The notes: a model not told the origin generated them from the letters alone. Positions 24,332 to 34,184 are shown, counted from the stretch's first letter. The stretch: DNA of 64,000 bases from Chryseobacterium sp. JJR-5R (GCF_034047335.1 NZ_CP139137.1:4148179-4212178); one strand, 5' to 3'. Translations and numbers: made by a program.

Positions 24332-27006
24332 TGGGAACAGCCGGTATAAAAAAAGCTTTAATTAAAGAGCCTAAACAGAATGTAAAGCAATACGGAACAG
24401 GATTTATCGTAGAGCTGGGGCATTCCCAAAACACTTTTACGGCTTATATAGACAGAACCTGCCTCGGAACAGGAACTCAGAATCCAGATAATACCATCAG
24501 CAGCGTAAAATGGTTTCTGGTGAGAGAACATATCTGGAAGGCCTATAAAGCTCTTTATCCTACATTGGGACCAAATGATTTTTTTGAAACTTTAAAGACG
24601 CAGACCCAGGATCATAAGACTTTTGAGGGAAACAATAAGGAAATAAGTATTGGAGATATTAAAACTTCTAACGGAAATGTTGGCGTTATATATCTGTTGA
24701 TCCCTTTCAGCGTGTATCCTGAACTGGATGGTGTAACGGCGCTAAGGGTTGTGGCATTAGACCGGCCCCAGGTTTTATACTGCCATTTTAAATTTCCTTC
24801 AGGCGGTTATCTTCCTTTACAGAATACGGAAAAGAAAGCTGCCTACGGCCAGACCGTACAGGTAGAAATATACACCCACCTGCTGCCGGATTTCAACAAC
24901 AGGCTGGATAAATTTGTTTTTAATGTAGAGTTGCTTAACAAAGGAAAAGTGGTTGCCTTCCAGAAAGATGTGGAAATTACAAATCCCGGACAGTTTGTTT
25001 ATAACGGAAGAAAATCCGTACGCTTTTTCCTGGACCCTGAATGGCAGAAAAACCATAACGGTGAAAAGCAGGATGAGAAATTTTACCTTAGATTAAGCGG
25101 CATTATAGGATTTACCGCCCCCGTTCTTATCTCTGCTGATGCACAGCGAACTACAGGGGAATATGATTCTGAGCTCGCAACCTCAGACTGGTCTAGGCTT
25201 GAACACGGAAAATGGGTATATGATACGTCCAGGGAATTACTGGTTCCTTATGATACAATGAGCTCTATGATGGGGCAGTTTGAAGTTCAGAAAAATAATC
25301 AGATCCAATACATTGGGGACATTCGCTATACCAAAAGAGAATATGACCCCTGCGGGTATTCAAAAATTACAGTAAAAGATGATGACGATGCGGAAAGAGA
25401 CCCCTTAATACTGTTTGATGAAGAAGATACCAAAAATCCGATAGACCGTACTTCGCAGGTTTTTTCCATACTCGGAGGGGATACGAGAAAAAATATTTCC
25501 ATTACGCTGGATAAGCTTTCCGTAAAAGACGTTTTCTGCCAGGGCATACTGCTTGAAGAAGGGCAGAAACATAGCGTACAAACCAATGTTTTCCAGGTCG
25601 ATAAAGTATTTTCAGCCCAAAGAAACACTGCAGGTTTTATAACACAGGAAGACAAAACACATTCCCAGCAGCAGAAAGATGCCGGAATCACAGTCACAAA
25701 CGAGAACAGAAACGACACAGATGTTTTAAGAACCAATCAATCCTACAGCCCTTCTGCTGTACAGCACTGGCAATCCGGCGTAGATTATAAATTCTCAGGC
25801 GACAGTAAAATTATCCTTATGCTCAGGTATATGTATAATAAAACGGTGCTTGAAAGATACACAAGCGGTTTATCTGCAGATGTCATCAATAACCTTTGGC
25901 TTTTCAATTATTTTGTCCTGAAGGAAAATATGGCTCAGACCTATTTCCTCCCCGTAAGCACCTGCAGATATCCTAACCAGGTTGCCAAAATAAAAGTATA
26001 TCCCAATGTAAGCTGGACATTCCATCTTAATTACGGAATGAAAAATCCACTTTATTACAGGGATACCTGGGTAGAAATGCGTCAGCACAGGGTTGAAGAT
26101 GCCGTAAATAAAGCACAGGCAGCAGATATTGAAGGGTATAACGGGGATGTCCAGACAAAATTCAGTCTGTCTGTAGAGGCAAAATGGAACGGTTCAGAAA
26201 CGGCAAAACTTGATCAGAAAATATCTGAAAATGTCAAGCTTATTGTAGGAAAGTTCATTAAGATTAAAAAGTTCGTAGATAATGTTACCGGGAAAGACAG
26301 AGGAAATTCTACAGACGGAATGAATGCAAGCCTTATGGCACGGGTCCGCAGAACACCGCTCACCATAGAAATCCTTTCCCCTCAACTGGCATTTGGTGCC
26401 GGATGGGAATATAAATTCGGAAGAAAGGAAAAAGGGGAAGATAATATTTTAGTTCCCAGTTTAGGACTGGTTGCCAAGGCAGATCCGGCAATAGGCGCTG
26501 AGGCAACCATAGATTTAATTGCCTGGGGGAAGAAACTGCACCCGGCTGCCGAAGCCGTGATCACAGCTTTGGACCTTCTGGCATATGCGGCCAATGCAGA
26601 AGTACGGTTTGACCTTAAATTTTTCGGGAAGCTTATTATTCAGGGAAGCGTAGAATTCAGCAGGTTAAAAAAAGAAGGAGAATTAAAAGGTGTAGGAGAA
26701 TTTGGTTTCAGCTTAACCTTATCCGCTAAAGCGACAGGAAAAGTGAAGGCCATTATTTACGAAGTAGATTATGATTTCGAGGCAAAAGCTGAAGGAAAGG
26801 GATATTTTTCACTAGGGATAAGTGCCGGCTGGGATGACAATAAAGGATTATACCTACAGCCTATAGTAAGGCATTCAGGGATTAAAATTACCTTGACCTA
26901 TAAAGCAAAATTCGGAAGTACGGAAAGGGAAACCACGGAAGAATTTGTAATTATTAAAGAAGGAAAAGCCGAAGATATTGACACAAAATTTTATTTGAAT
27001 GATTAA
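24331..27006 (+). CDS. Large beta-rich protein coupled to DUF4280, candidate injected or cell-associated effector
   Basis: The 891-aa protein has no signal peptide, fitting a substrate carried by the adjacent PAAR-like protein. The N-terminal two thirds is mixed and charged (residues about 1-640). Residues about 705-880 are a run of alternating hydrophobic strands (AEATIDLIAWG, AEVRFDLKFFGKLIIQGSVEFS, GEFGFSLTLSAKATGKVKAII, GKGYFSLGISAGWD) reminiscent of a beta-barrel or pore-forming protein. I recognise no catalytic motif. It shares 1 bp with DUF4280 upstream and 8 bp with a lipoprotein gene downstream, an effector/immunity-like arrangement. This role is inference. Confidence 0.65.
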   Translation: MGTAGIKKALIKEPKQNVKQYGTGFIVELGHSQNTFTAYIDRTCLGTGTQNPDNTISSVKWFLVREHIWKAYKALYPTLGPNDFFETLKTQTQDHKTFEGNNKEISIGDIKTSNGNVGVIYLLIPFSVYPELDGVTALRVVALDRPQVLYCHFKFPSGGYLPLQNTEKKAAYGQTVQVEIYTHLLPDFNNRLDKFVFNVELLNKGKVVAFQKDVEITNPGQFVYNGRKSVRFFLDPEWQKNHNGEKQDEKFYLRLSGIIGFTAPVLISADAQRTTGEYDSELATSDWSRLEHGKWVYDTSRELLVPYDTMSSMMGQFEVQKNNQIQYIGDIRYTKREYDPCGYSKITVKDDDDAERDPLILFDEEDTKNPIDRTSQVFSILGGDTRKNISITLDKLSVKDVFCQGILLEEGQKHSVQTNVFQVDKVFSAQRNTAGFITQEDKTHSQQQKDAGITVTNENRNDTDVLRTNQSYSPSAVQHWQSGVDYKFSGDSKIILMLRYMYNKTVLERYTSGLSADVINNLWLFNYFVLKENMAQTYFLPVSTCRYPNQVAKIKVYPNVSWTFHLNYGMKNPLYYRDTWVEMRQHRVEDAVNKAQAADIEGYNGDVQTKFSLSVEAKWNGSETAKLDQKISENVKLIVGKFIKIKKFVDNVTGKDRGNSTDGMNASLMARVRRTPLTIEILSPQLAFGAGWEYKFGRKEKGEDNILVPSLGLVAKADPAIGAEATIDLIAWGKKLHPAAEAVITALDLLAYAANAEVRFDLKFFGKLIIQGSVEFSRLKKEGELKGVGEFGFSLTLSAKATGKVKAIIYEVDYDFEAKAEGKGYFSLGISAGWDDNKGLYLQPIVRHSGIKITLTYKAKFGSTERETTEEFVIIKEGKAEDIDTKFYLND

Positions 27007-27973
27007 AAAAGGCATATACATAATGATAACAGCAGCATCCTGCTTAGGTTACAGCTGCTCACAAAACAATAATAAAAAAAGCATTCCTCAGGCAAAAAAA
27101 GAAAACAACATGGCATCATCACAGGCAGATCAGAAAGTAAACTCATTTTCAACGCGTCCTTATTACAGTGTAGATTTTGATAACGGGGACAGCGGCTGTC
27201 AATTTGAAATATTCGTCAATGACATTCCTGTTGCCAAAAAAATAGGAATAAGCGGTGCCATGACCTCATCTGCACCCATTAATTCCTGTATTTTAAAGAG
27301 TGGAAAACAAAAGCTTAAGATAAAACTGTACCCTAACGTAGGAAAAGACCGGATTACGGTTTCAGGAAAAAATTCCTCCCCTTTCTCATTAGCTGTATCT
27401 TACCGTAAAGATGCATGGAACCACAGTGACATAAGCGAAGTCTCTGTTTTTAAGATCCCTGCCATTGTAATTCCGGAATCCGGACTTCCTTATTTTGAAA
27501 AAGAATTTGAATTTGAGGCAGAGGTCCCTTATCAGTTTGAAGGTTGGGCAGATTCAAAAGATCTGACGAAAATCCCGGATATTGATGAAAAAGTGATGAG
27601 CAAGTATGAAGAGATCCGTAAACTCCTGACCGCAAAAAATTACACCGCCTTTGCTGCTATGAAGCACAGGAAAGATACAGAAATGAATACTTCCTTTTAT
27701 TTAAAGCCGAACGAAATTACAGAAGGGGATGCATTTGACAGAGAAGCTTTTACAGAGAAAAATGCAGAAGTCCAGCCTCTTACCAATACAAAAGTTACCT
27801 TTTACGGAGACGGCAGGCTGGTAAGTTTAGAAGATCCTAAAGATAAAGGCTCTGCTTTAAGGACAAAAATAAAACATGTTTCCGCAGACGGCAAAGTGAA
27901 GGAAGAAGTTATAAAATTCCCAATTTTATTCCATATTCCAAAAAATTCAGACAAACTTGAAATCATACGGTAA
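26999..27973 (+). CDS. Lipoprotein following the large beta-rich gene
   Basis: The 324-aa protein has a lipoprotein signal peptide with lipobox LGYSC (Cys at about residue 20, ITAASCLGYSCSQ). The mature part is Lys-rich and begins with a polar linker (NNNKKSIPQAKKENN), then a beta-rich domain (YYSVDFDNGDSGCQFEIFVN) and an alpha/beta region. The start overlaps the previous gene by 8 bp. As a membrane-anchored periplasmic protein tightly coupled to a possible toxin it could be an immunity protein; no homology is recognised. Confidence 0.65.
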   Translation: MIKKGIYIMITAASCLGYSCSQNNNKKSIPQAKKENNMASSQADQKVNSFSTRPYYSVDFDNGDSGCQFEIFVNDIPVAKKIGISGAMTSSAPINSCILKSGKQKLKIKLYPNVGKDRITVSGKNSSPFSLAVSYRKDAWNHSDISEVSVFKIPAIVIPESGLPYFEKEFEFEAEVPYQFEGWADSKDLTKIPDIDEKVMSKYEEIRKLLTAKNYTAFAAMKHRKDTEMNTSFYLKPNEITEGDAFDREAFTEKNAEVQPLTNTKVTFYGDGRLVSLEDPKDKGSALRTKIKHVSADGKVKEEVIKFPILFHIPKNSDKLEIIR

Positions 27974-27983
27974 AAAGAGATCA

Positions 27984-28460
27984 GTGAGCAACAGCAGAAT
28001 CCCGGATATTACAGTCAGCCTCTTTTTCATTTCATTTACATTGATCCTCCTTACGCTTGGAGGCGGTGGTATATTTTACAGTGCAGGAAAACTGGGGAAA
28101 AACTTCCTGTTTGTATTTACCGGCAGCCGGACGGAAGGAAAGATTATCGCGTACAGCGGAAGCTACACTACCAACAATAAAGGAAATTCCACAAAAATGT
28201 ATACTCCGGTAATCCAATATACTGATCATACGGGTACCGTCAGGGAAATTGAAACGGATTACAGCAGCAGCAGCCGGGAAAGTAATGATGAGGCAACCGT
28301 GTATTATGATCCCGTTAAACCGGCAAGAGCGGTAAGAGGCGGCTTTATGAGCCTTTTTTTCTGGCCTTTCCTGATACTTTGTTTTTCACTAATGGGATTA
28401 TCCATCGCCCTTTATCTTGCAAAAGCCATGATAAAAGGGCTAAAGAAGCCCAAAGGATAA
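27984..28460 (+). CDS. DUF3592-like membrane protein
   Basis: This 158-aa protein has two membrane helices, at about residues 8-28 (VSLFFISFTLILLTLGGGG) and 120-145 (LFFWPFLILCFSLMGLSIALYL). Between them is a DUF3592-type extracytoplasmic domain (MYTPVIQYTDHTGTVREIE and EATVYYDPVKPARAV). I choose the GTG at 27984, preceded by AAAAAGAGA. A TTG at 27957 would add nine residues and overlap the lipoprotein gene by 17 bp. It is the last gene of the cassette; role unknown. Confidence 0.68.
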   Translation: MSNSRIPDITVSLFFISFTLILLTLGGGGIFYSAGKLGKNFLFVFTGSRTEGKIIAYSGSYTTNNKGNSTKMYTPVIQYTDHTGTVREIETDYSSSSRESNDEATVYYDPVKPARAVRGGFMSLFFWPFLILCFSLMGLSIALYLAKAMIKGLKKPKG

Positions 28461-28579
28461 TATGAGTTTTATAAAGGTTTTACAGCAAGACCGGTTTTCT
28501 ATGTCTGGGAACATTCTTCCTTTCAGAAAAGATCAGTTTTAGATCTGTACAGCACGAGCAATTCTGAAATCACAGACGT

Positions 28580-28615
28580 TTAAAAAAATAAGGGATCCTG
28601 GAAAAAAACAGGATC
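28580..28615 (-). terminator. Terminator of the leftward sufE-glycosyltransferase unit
   Basis: GATCCTG (28594-28600) and CAGGATC (28609-28615) form a 7-bp stem around an 8-nt loop. On the minus strand a run of T follows at 28588-28582. Confidence 0.7.
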
Positions 28616-28647
28616 GGGTTAAAAAGAATCAATCAATAACCTGTCAT

Positions 28648-29616
28648 TCATTTGATTTTCTCAATTACCTTCTGAATAGTAAGCTCTTCCAGACAGGCCC
28701 AGTCGCCGCGGAAACATTCCCTGTCCCCGAAAACAGAACACGGCCTGCAGGTAAGATCCTTAACCTGCACGATATCATTCCCGCTTTGCCCGAAACCTAA
28801 AAACCCGGCATACGGATGGGTCTGCGCCCAGACAGAGACACACCTTGTCCCCACCAGGCTGGCCAGGTGCATATTTGCAGAATCCATGGAGATCATCAGT
28901 TCCAACTGGGCAATCTTATTAAGCTCTTCGGTCAGGCTCAGCTTACCTGCAAGGCTGAAGGTATTGGGAATTTCCTTTTCCCATCTTTGCAGGACTTCGG
29001 TTTCCTTTTCGCCGCCGCCGAAGAAATAAACCGTACTCTTCTGAGATAAAACCCTCACCAGCTCATAAGATTTTTCCAGCGGGAGCATTTTCCCTCGGTG
29101 CTGTGCGAAAGGTGCAAAACCAATACCGGACTTATGGGTTGCTGCCGGTCTTAACTGATGTGAAAGTTCTACCTTGAATCCCATTTCCCTGAAAACATCA
29201 GCATAGCGCTCTACCGTTCTTCTTAACTGCTTTTTGTTCAGGTTCCAGATATCAGTGAGCTGCTCCTTTTCTTCTTTTCCTTTATTGATTTTAAAAACCT
29301 TCAGTCCTCTGCGGCGGTAGATTTTATCTAAAATCTTTGTTCTGATCACATCATGGAGGTTGGCAATCAGATCAGGATGGAATTCGTTAATTAATTCATT
29401 GGCCAGTTTTCTCAGGCCGAAAAAACCTTTGTATTCATCCAGGCTGATTCCTTTGAATATAACGTTCGGAACTCCGTCAAACAGGCTCCCGAAATTTTTC
29501 CGGGAAACCATAACAATTTCCACTTCGGGATTCTGCTCCAGAAACTCCCGGAACACAGGCACGGTCATGGCAACATCGCCAAATGCAGAAAAACGGTATG
29601 CTAAGATTCTGGTCAC
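28648..29616 (-). CDS. Glycosyltransferase family 9 protein (heptosyltransferase-like)
   Basis: The 322-aa protein starts with ILAYRFSAFGDVAMTVPVFRE and has the C-terminal GT9 features LMISMDSANMHLASLVGTR and VWAQTHPYAGFLGFGQ, which bind the nucleotide sugar. Members add heptose or other sugars to lipid A core. A CRPCSVFGDRECFRGDWACLEE segment near the C-terminus is the usual Cys-containing end of this subgroup. It follows sufE by 2 bp, an operon with no obvious functional link. Confidence 0.88.
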   Translation of the reverse strand: MTRILAYRFSAFGDVAMTVPVFREFLEQNPEVEIVMVSRKNFGSLFDGVPNVIFKGISLDEYKGFFGLRKLANELINEFHPDLIANLHDVIRTKILDKIYRRRGLKVFKINKGKEEKEQLTDIWNLNKKQLRRTVERYADVFREMGFKVELSHQLRPAATHKSGIGFAPFAQHRGKMLPLEKSYELVRVLSQKSTVYFFGGGEKETEVLQRWEKEIPNTFSLAGKLSLTEELNKIAQLELMISMDSANMHLASLVGTRCVSVWAQTHPYAGFLGFGQSGNDIVQVKDLTCRPCSVFGDRECFRGDWACLEELTIQKVIEKIK

Positions 29617-29618
29617 AA

Positions 29619-30038
29619 CTATGATTTCAACTGATAGGCTACTGCGTAAAATTTAATCTGTTTGGTCATCGCCATCAGTCCGTTGGCTCTGGAAGGGGAA
29701 AGAAATTCCTGCAATCCGATTTTAGAGATGAACTCAAAATCAGAATCCAAAATTTCCTGGGTGGAATGGCCGCTGTAGATGCTTACCAGCAGGGAAACAA
29801 TCCCTTTCGGTAAAATACCGTCAGAATCCGCATCGAAAAACAGTTTCCCTTCTTTGAACTCTGCATCGATCCATACTTTGCTTTGGCAGCCTTTAATCAG
29901 GTTGTCATCACTTTTTCTGTCACCAGGAAGCCCCTTAAGCTCTTTTCCGAGATCAATAATATATTCATATTTCTGTTCCCAGTCTTCGAGAAACGCAAAT
30001 TCGTCGATGATTTCCTGCTGTTTTTCTTTAATGGTCAT
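29619..30038 (-). CDS. sufE: SufE-family sulfur acceptor protein
   Basis: The 139-aa protein has the SufE active-site Cys at residue 51 within NLIKGCQSKVWIDAEF and the C-terminal SPSRANGLMAMTKQI helix. SufE accepts persulfide sulfur from the cysteine desulfurase SufS and passes it to the Suf Fe-S scaffold. The rest of the suf operon is not in this window. A perfect -7 box lies 20 bp upstream. Confidence 0.93.
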   Translation of the reverse strand: MTIKEKQQEIIDEFAFLEDWEQKYEYIIDLGKELKGLPGDRKSDDNLIKGCQSKVWIDAEFKEGKLFFDADSDGILPKGIVSLLVSIYSGHSTQEILDSDFEFISKIGLQEFLSPSRANGLMAMTKQIKFYAVAYQLKS

Positions 30039-30057
30039 TTTAATTGATTTCTTTAGG

Positions 30058-30065
30058 CAAAGATA
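30058..30065 (-). promoter_or_regulatory. Promoter -7 box (TATCTTTG) of sufE
   Basis: CAAAGATA on the plus strand is TATCTTTG on the minus strand, 20 bp before the sufE start. Confidence 0.65.
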
Positions 30066-30133
30066 CTAAATTATGCTTTAGGCATGAAGCAATAGGATGC
30101 AGCCAGATATAATAATAAGGCCGCCCGCTCATC

Positions 30134-31249
30134 TCAGCGCTTTATATTCAGTGGGCCTGATGCGCTTTCGAAAACCTGCAGGAGTTTAATCTCCTCATTT
30201 TCCCAGCACAGGACATGGGCTGCTTTTTCAAGCTCAGACTGATAATTTTTCCTGCCTTTACTGATAACGGCCTTAACAGATTGTGCAATATGTTCAGGCC
30301 GGTGATCCATAATGATTTCGCCTATATCGAACTGCTGCTTGATATTTTGCATTTCAGGAAGGCCGGAAAGGATCAGCGGAACACGCGCCTGAATACAGTC
30401 CAACACTTTATTGGGTAAAGAATAATAATAGCTTTCTCCGCCGTTTTCCTCGATACTCATTCCGCAATCAGCCCTTAATGTTACTTTTCTTAAATCACAT
30501 GGCAGCAGCTTCCCTAAAAACCGGACTTTATTCTGAAGGTTTTCATGGATCACCAGTTCTTCATATTCTTTTTTCTTCGGGCCGTCGCCTGCAATTTGAA
30601 AAATTATCCCCTCCAGATGATGCATAGCCAGAATAGCTTTGTCGATACCGCGGAACGGATTGATGACTCCCTGGTACAGGAGTATTTTCGGATGGTTTTC
30701 CGGAATATCCGGAATATTATTTATTTTCTTCGGCGCATTCTGGACAACAGCGGCATTAATCCCATACTTGTTTTTAAACCAGGCCGCGTAGCTTGCACTT
30801 GCCGTCATCATCAGTTTGATATCAGGAATGACAGATTTTTCAAGGTACCTCCACAATTTTTGTGACATTTTGCCCTGAACCGCCGGCATTTCTGAAAATA
30901 TCTCATGGCTGTCAAACACAAGCGGTATATTTAATTTTTTAGCGATAAGATAGTTCGGAAGCAGCGCATCCAGGTCATTCGCATGGAGAATGGTATTTTT
31001 ATCGGCTTTTTTCTTTAGCTGGCGGTACAGTTTCCAGTTGAATTCAAAATAAGCAGTTTTCAAGCTTTTGGAGATTAAACGGATCCTTGAAAAAGGATAA
31101 GGCCGGGACATGTCTTCTGCCCCGTTCCAGTCATTTCCGATAAGTTCAATTTCATACCCGTTTTCATACAAGGTATGGCAGACCTTTTCTATACGCTGAT
31201 CCGTATATAAGTTGCTGAATGCAGAAGCAATGATTTTTTTTCGCGGCAT
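30134..31249 (-). CDS. Glycosyltransferase family 4-like protein
   Basis: The 371-aa GT-B-fold protein has an N-terminal acceptor domain (LHANDLDALLPNYLIAKKL, LVFDSHEIFSEMP) and a C-terminal donor domain with ILLYQGVINPFRGIDKAI and FQIAGDGPKKKEYEEL. The Glu of CGMSIEENGGESYYYSLPNK occupies the place of the E-x7-E motif that binds the nucleotide sugar. It probably transfers a sugar to a cell-surface glycan; the substrate is unknown. Its start overlaps the upstream membrane-protein stop by 1 bp (TAATG). Confidence 0.83.
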   Translation of the reverse strand: MPRKKIIASAFSNLYTDQRIEKVCHTLYENGYEIELIGNDWNGAEDMSRPYPFSRIRLISKSLKTAYFEFNWKLYRQLKKKADKNTILHANDLDALLPNYLIAKKLNIPLVFDSHEIFSEMPAVQGKMSQKLWRYLEKSVIPDIKLMMTASASYAAWFKNKYGINAAVVQNAPKKINNIPDIPENHPKILLYQGVINPFRGIDKAILAMHHLEGIIFQIAGDGPKKKEYEELVIHENLQNKVRFLGKLLPCDLRKVTLRADCGMSIEENGGESYYYSLPNKVLDCIQARVPLILSGLPEMQNIKQQFDIGEIIMDHRPEHIAQSVKAVISKGRKNYQSELEKAAHVLCWENEEIKLLQVFESASGPLNIKR

Positions 31250-31473
31250 TACTTATTCCGGTCTGATAAAAGATGATAAACCTGTATAAAACAAATCAGC
31301 GCATTCGGGATGATAACCGGCCACAGCAGCCCGCTGAAAATACCGTAAACCACAAAGCATATACAGCCGACCATATTGACGATTCTTATTTTTCTTATAT
31401 CCTTCAGTATGAAACTCAGTACAATAAAAAGTGATGCGGAATATCCTATATAGGCAGCAGTTTCGGAATTCAT
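31249..31473 (-). CDS. Small YgjV-like inner-membrane protein
   Basis: The 74-aa protein has three hydrophobic helices: AAYIGYSASLFIVLSFILK, MVGCICFVVYGIFSGLLWP and IIPNALICFIQVYHLL. The order IGYSAS...DIRKIRIVNMVGC...NALI fits the short YgjV/SWEET-like family, often found as an orphan protein of unknown function. It precedes the glycosyltransferase with a 1-bp overlap and has an exact -7 box upstream, so it heads a two-gene unit. Confidence 0.75.
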   Translation of the reverse strand: MNSETAAYIGYSASLFIVLSFILKDIRKIRIVNMVGCICFVVYGIFSGLLWPVIIPNALICFIQVYHLLSDRNK

Positions 31474-31493
31474 GAGAAAAGTTTAGAAAGTCA

Positions 31494-31501
31494 CAAACTT
31501 A
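31494..31501 (-). promoter_or_regulatory. Promoter -7 box (TAAGTTTG) of the YgjV-like gene
   Basis: CAAACTTA on the plus strand is TAAGTTTG on the minus strand, 20 bp before the start at 31473. Confidence 0.6.
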
Positions 31502-31625
31502 ATCATTTTCAGCAAGATAATAAAATTTTTTCTGCCATAAAGTCATTTATTGGTTTTTGGTAAAATATTTGTAATTTAGATAATGGATAAACGGCAATGT
31601 TGCCTTTATTCTAATGAGATACATT

Positions 31626-34157
31626 ATGGATTATAAGTTTTCACAAGGTTTGAGCCAGGTGTTCAAACAAAGCAAAAGCGAAGCGAAGAGGCTGAATAGT
31701 GAATTTCTTAATACAGAACATCTACTTTTAGGTATTATAAAAACAGAAAACTCTGCAAAAGAAATCCTTCAGAACCTTAATGCGGATTTAACACAGATCA
31801 GAAGAAAAATTGAAACTCTAAATACATCAAGTCTTAATCCTATTTCTGAAGAAGTAACCAATATCTCTTTTACGAAGATGGCAGACCATGCCATTAAACG
31901 TGCGGAGCTGGAATGCAGGCAGTATAAAAGCAATGAAATCAATACGGTTCACCTGCTTTTAGGCATCCTGTATAAATATGAAGATCCTACTTCTAATGTA
32001 CTGGGCGCTTATGATATTGATTATGAAGGCGTTTCAAAGGAATACCAGACGATGCTGAAAAATTCCGGACAGGCACCGCAAATGAGTGCCTATGATGACG
32101 ATGATGAAAGAGAGGATTTTGAGCAGATGAGGAAGCCTACAGGAAATCTGGGCGGTTCCAAAAGCAAAACTCCTACCCTGGATAATTTCGGGAGAGACCT
32201 AACTTCTTTGGCACGAGACGGAAAATTGGATCCTGTAATCGGCCGTGAAAAAGAAATTGAAAGGGTTTCCCAGATTTTATCCCGCAGAAAGAAAAACAAT
32301 CCGCTTCTTATCGGGGAGCCGGGCGTGGGTAAATCTGCAATTGCGGAAGGGCTGGCTTTAAGGATCCAGCAGAAAAAAGTATCACGGGTTCTTTATGGAA
32401 AGCGTGTGATCACATTGGACCTGGCAAGTTTGGTAGCCGGAACCAAGTACCGCGGCCAGTTTGAAGAAAGAATGAAGGCTATTATGACGGAACTGGAAAA
32501 AAACAGGGATGTCATCTTATTTATTGACGAGCTTCATACCATTGTGGGCGCAGGAAGTTCTACAGGAAGCTTAGATGCATCCAATATGTTCAAACCGGCT
32601 TTGGCAAGAGGAGAAATCCAATGCATCGGAGCTACCACGCTGGATGAATACCGCCAGTACATTGAGAAGGACGGCGCTCTGGAAAGAAGATTCCAGAAGG
32701 TGATGGTGGAACCTACCTCTATTGACGAAACCATTCAGATCCTGAATCAGATCAAGGATAAGTATGAAGAGCATCATAATGTGATTTATACTCCTGAAGC
32801 CATTCTGGCGTGTGTCAACCTTACGTCAAGATATATCACAGACCGTTTCCTTCCGGACAAGGCCATTGATGCCATGGACGAAGCCGGATCCCGAGTGTAT
32901 ATTAAAAACATGAAGGTTCCGACTGAAATTATTGATTTTGAAACCAAAATCGAGGAAATCAAAGAACTGAAACAGAAAGCAGTAAAAGCGCAGGACTATC
33001 TTGAAGCAAGAAAACTGAAAGATGAAGAAGAAAGGCTTCAGATGGAGCTGAATTCTGCCCAGGACAAATGGGATAAGGATGTAAAAGAGAAGAAAGAGAC
33101 TGTAACGGAAGAAAACGTCGCCGAAGTGGTTTCGATGATGAGCGGTGTTCCTGTAACCAAAGTAGGTAAAAATGAGCTGGATAAGTTAGCCGGAATGGAT
33201 AATCACCTGAACGGAAAAGTAATCGGTCAGGAAGATGCTGTGAAGAAGGTAGTAAAAGCCATCCAGAGAAACAGAGCCGGGTTAAAAGACCCGAATCGTC
33301 CGATCGGTACATTTATTTTCTTGGGGACAACCGGTGTCGGTAAGACCGAGCTGGCAAAAGTAATGGCAAGGGAGCTTTTTGAATCTGATGAATCACTGAT
33401 CAGGATCGATATGAGTGAATACATGGAGAAATTTGCCGTTTCAAGATTGGTGGGTGCGCCTCCGGGATACGTTGGTTATGAAGAAGGCGGACAGCTGACA
33501 GAAGCGGTAAGAAGAAAACCTTATGCTGTGGTTCTTTTGGATGAGATTGAAAAGGCCCATCCTGATGTATTCAATATCTTACTGCAGATCCTGGATGAAG
33601 GCCACGTGACAGACAGTCTTGGAAGAAAAATCGACTTCAGGAATACCATTATTATCCTGACTTCAAACATCGGAACAAGGGATCTTAAAGATTTCGGGGA
33701 CGGTGTAGGATTCGGGACGGCTGCCAAGAAAACAGGCACGGATTCCAGAGCGAGGAGCACGATTGAAAACGCACTTAAAAAAGCGTTCTCACCTGAGTTC
33801 TTAAACAGAATAGATGATATCGTGATCTTTAATTCTCTTGAAAAAGAAGATATCAAGAAAATCATCGACCTGGAACTTAACAAGCTGTACAGTAGACTTG
33901 AAAAGTTAAACTATAAAGTGGACCTTACCGATGAAGCAAGAGAATTTATTTCTGAAAAAGGATGGGACAAAGATTTCGGGGCAAGACCACTGAAAAGGGC
34001 AATCCAGAAATACATCGAAGACCTGTTGGCCGAAATGTTGGTGAACAAACAGCTAAACGAAGGTGAGACTGTAATTCTTGATGTCAATGAGGCAAAAGAT
34101 GCTCTGACCGGAAAAACTTCAAAGCCGAAGAAATCTGCAGCTGAAAAGTCTTCTTAA
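31626..34157 (+). CDS. clpC: ClpC-type AAA+ unfoldase
   Basis: The 843-aa Hsp100 protein has an N-terminal Clp repeat domain (residues about 5-150), AAA1 with Walker A GEPGVGKSAIAEG (about residue 230) and Walker B VILFIDELHT, a middle region with a UVR-like segment (AVKAQDYLEARKLKDEEERL), and AAA2 with GTTGVGKTELAKV (about residue 567) and VVLLDEIEKAHPDVF. It unfolds proteins for degradation by ClpP or refolding. I start at the ATG at 31626 (MDYKFSQGL), which matches the family N-terminus; the ATG at 31614 adds four residues. A strong terminator follows. Confidence 0.95.
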   Translation: MDYKFSQGLSQVFKQSKSEAKRLNSEFLNTEHLLLGIIKTENSAKEILQNLNADLTQIRRKIETLNTSSLNPISEEVTNISFTKMADHAIKRAELECRQYKSNEINTVHLLLGILYKYEDPTSNVLGAYDIDYEGVSKEYQTMLKNSGQAPQMSAYDDDDEREDFEQMRKPTGNLGGSKSKTPTLDNFGRDLTSLARDGKLDPVIGREKEIERVSQILSRRKKNNPLLIGEPGVGKSAIAEGLALRIQQKKVSRVLYGKRVITLDLASLVAGTKYRGQFEERMKAIMTELEKNRDVILFIDELHTIVGAGSSTGSLDASNMFKPALARGEIQCIGATTLDEYRQYIEKDGALERRFQKVMVEPTSIDETIQILNQIKDKYEEHHNVIYTPEAILACVNLTSRYITDRFLPDKAIDAMDEAGSRVYIKNMKVPTEIIDFETKIEEIKELKQKAVKAQDYLEARKLKDEEERLQMELNSAQDKWDKDVKEKKETVTEENVAEVVSMMSGVPVTKVGKNELDKLAGMDNHLNGKVIGQEDAVKKVVKAIQRNRAGLKDPNRPIGTFIFLGTTGVGKTELAKVMARELFESDESLIRIDMSEYMEKFAVSRLVGAPPGYVGYEEGGQLTEAVRRKPYAVVLLDEIEKAHPDVFNILLQILDEGHVTDSLGRKIDFRNTIIILTSNIGTRDLKDFGDGVGFGTAAKKTGTDSRARSTIENALKKAFSPEFLNRIDDIVIFNSLEKEDIKKIIDLELNKLYSRLEKLNYKVDLTDEAREFISEKGWDKDFGARPLKRAIQKYIEDLLAEMLVNKQLNEGETVILDVNEAKDALTGKTSKPKKSAAEKSS

Positions 34158-34184
34158 TTTTAAAGAACAACTCAATACAAATAG

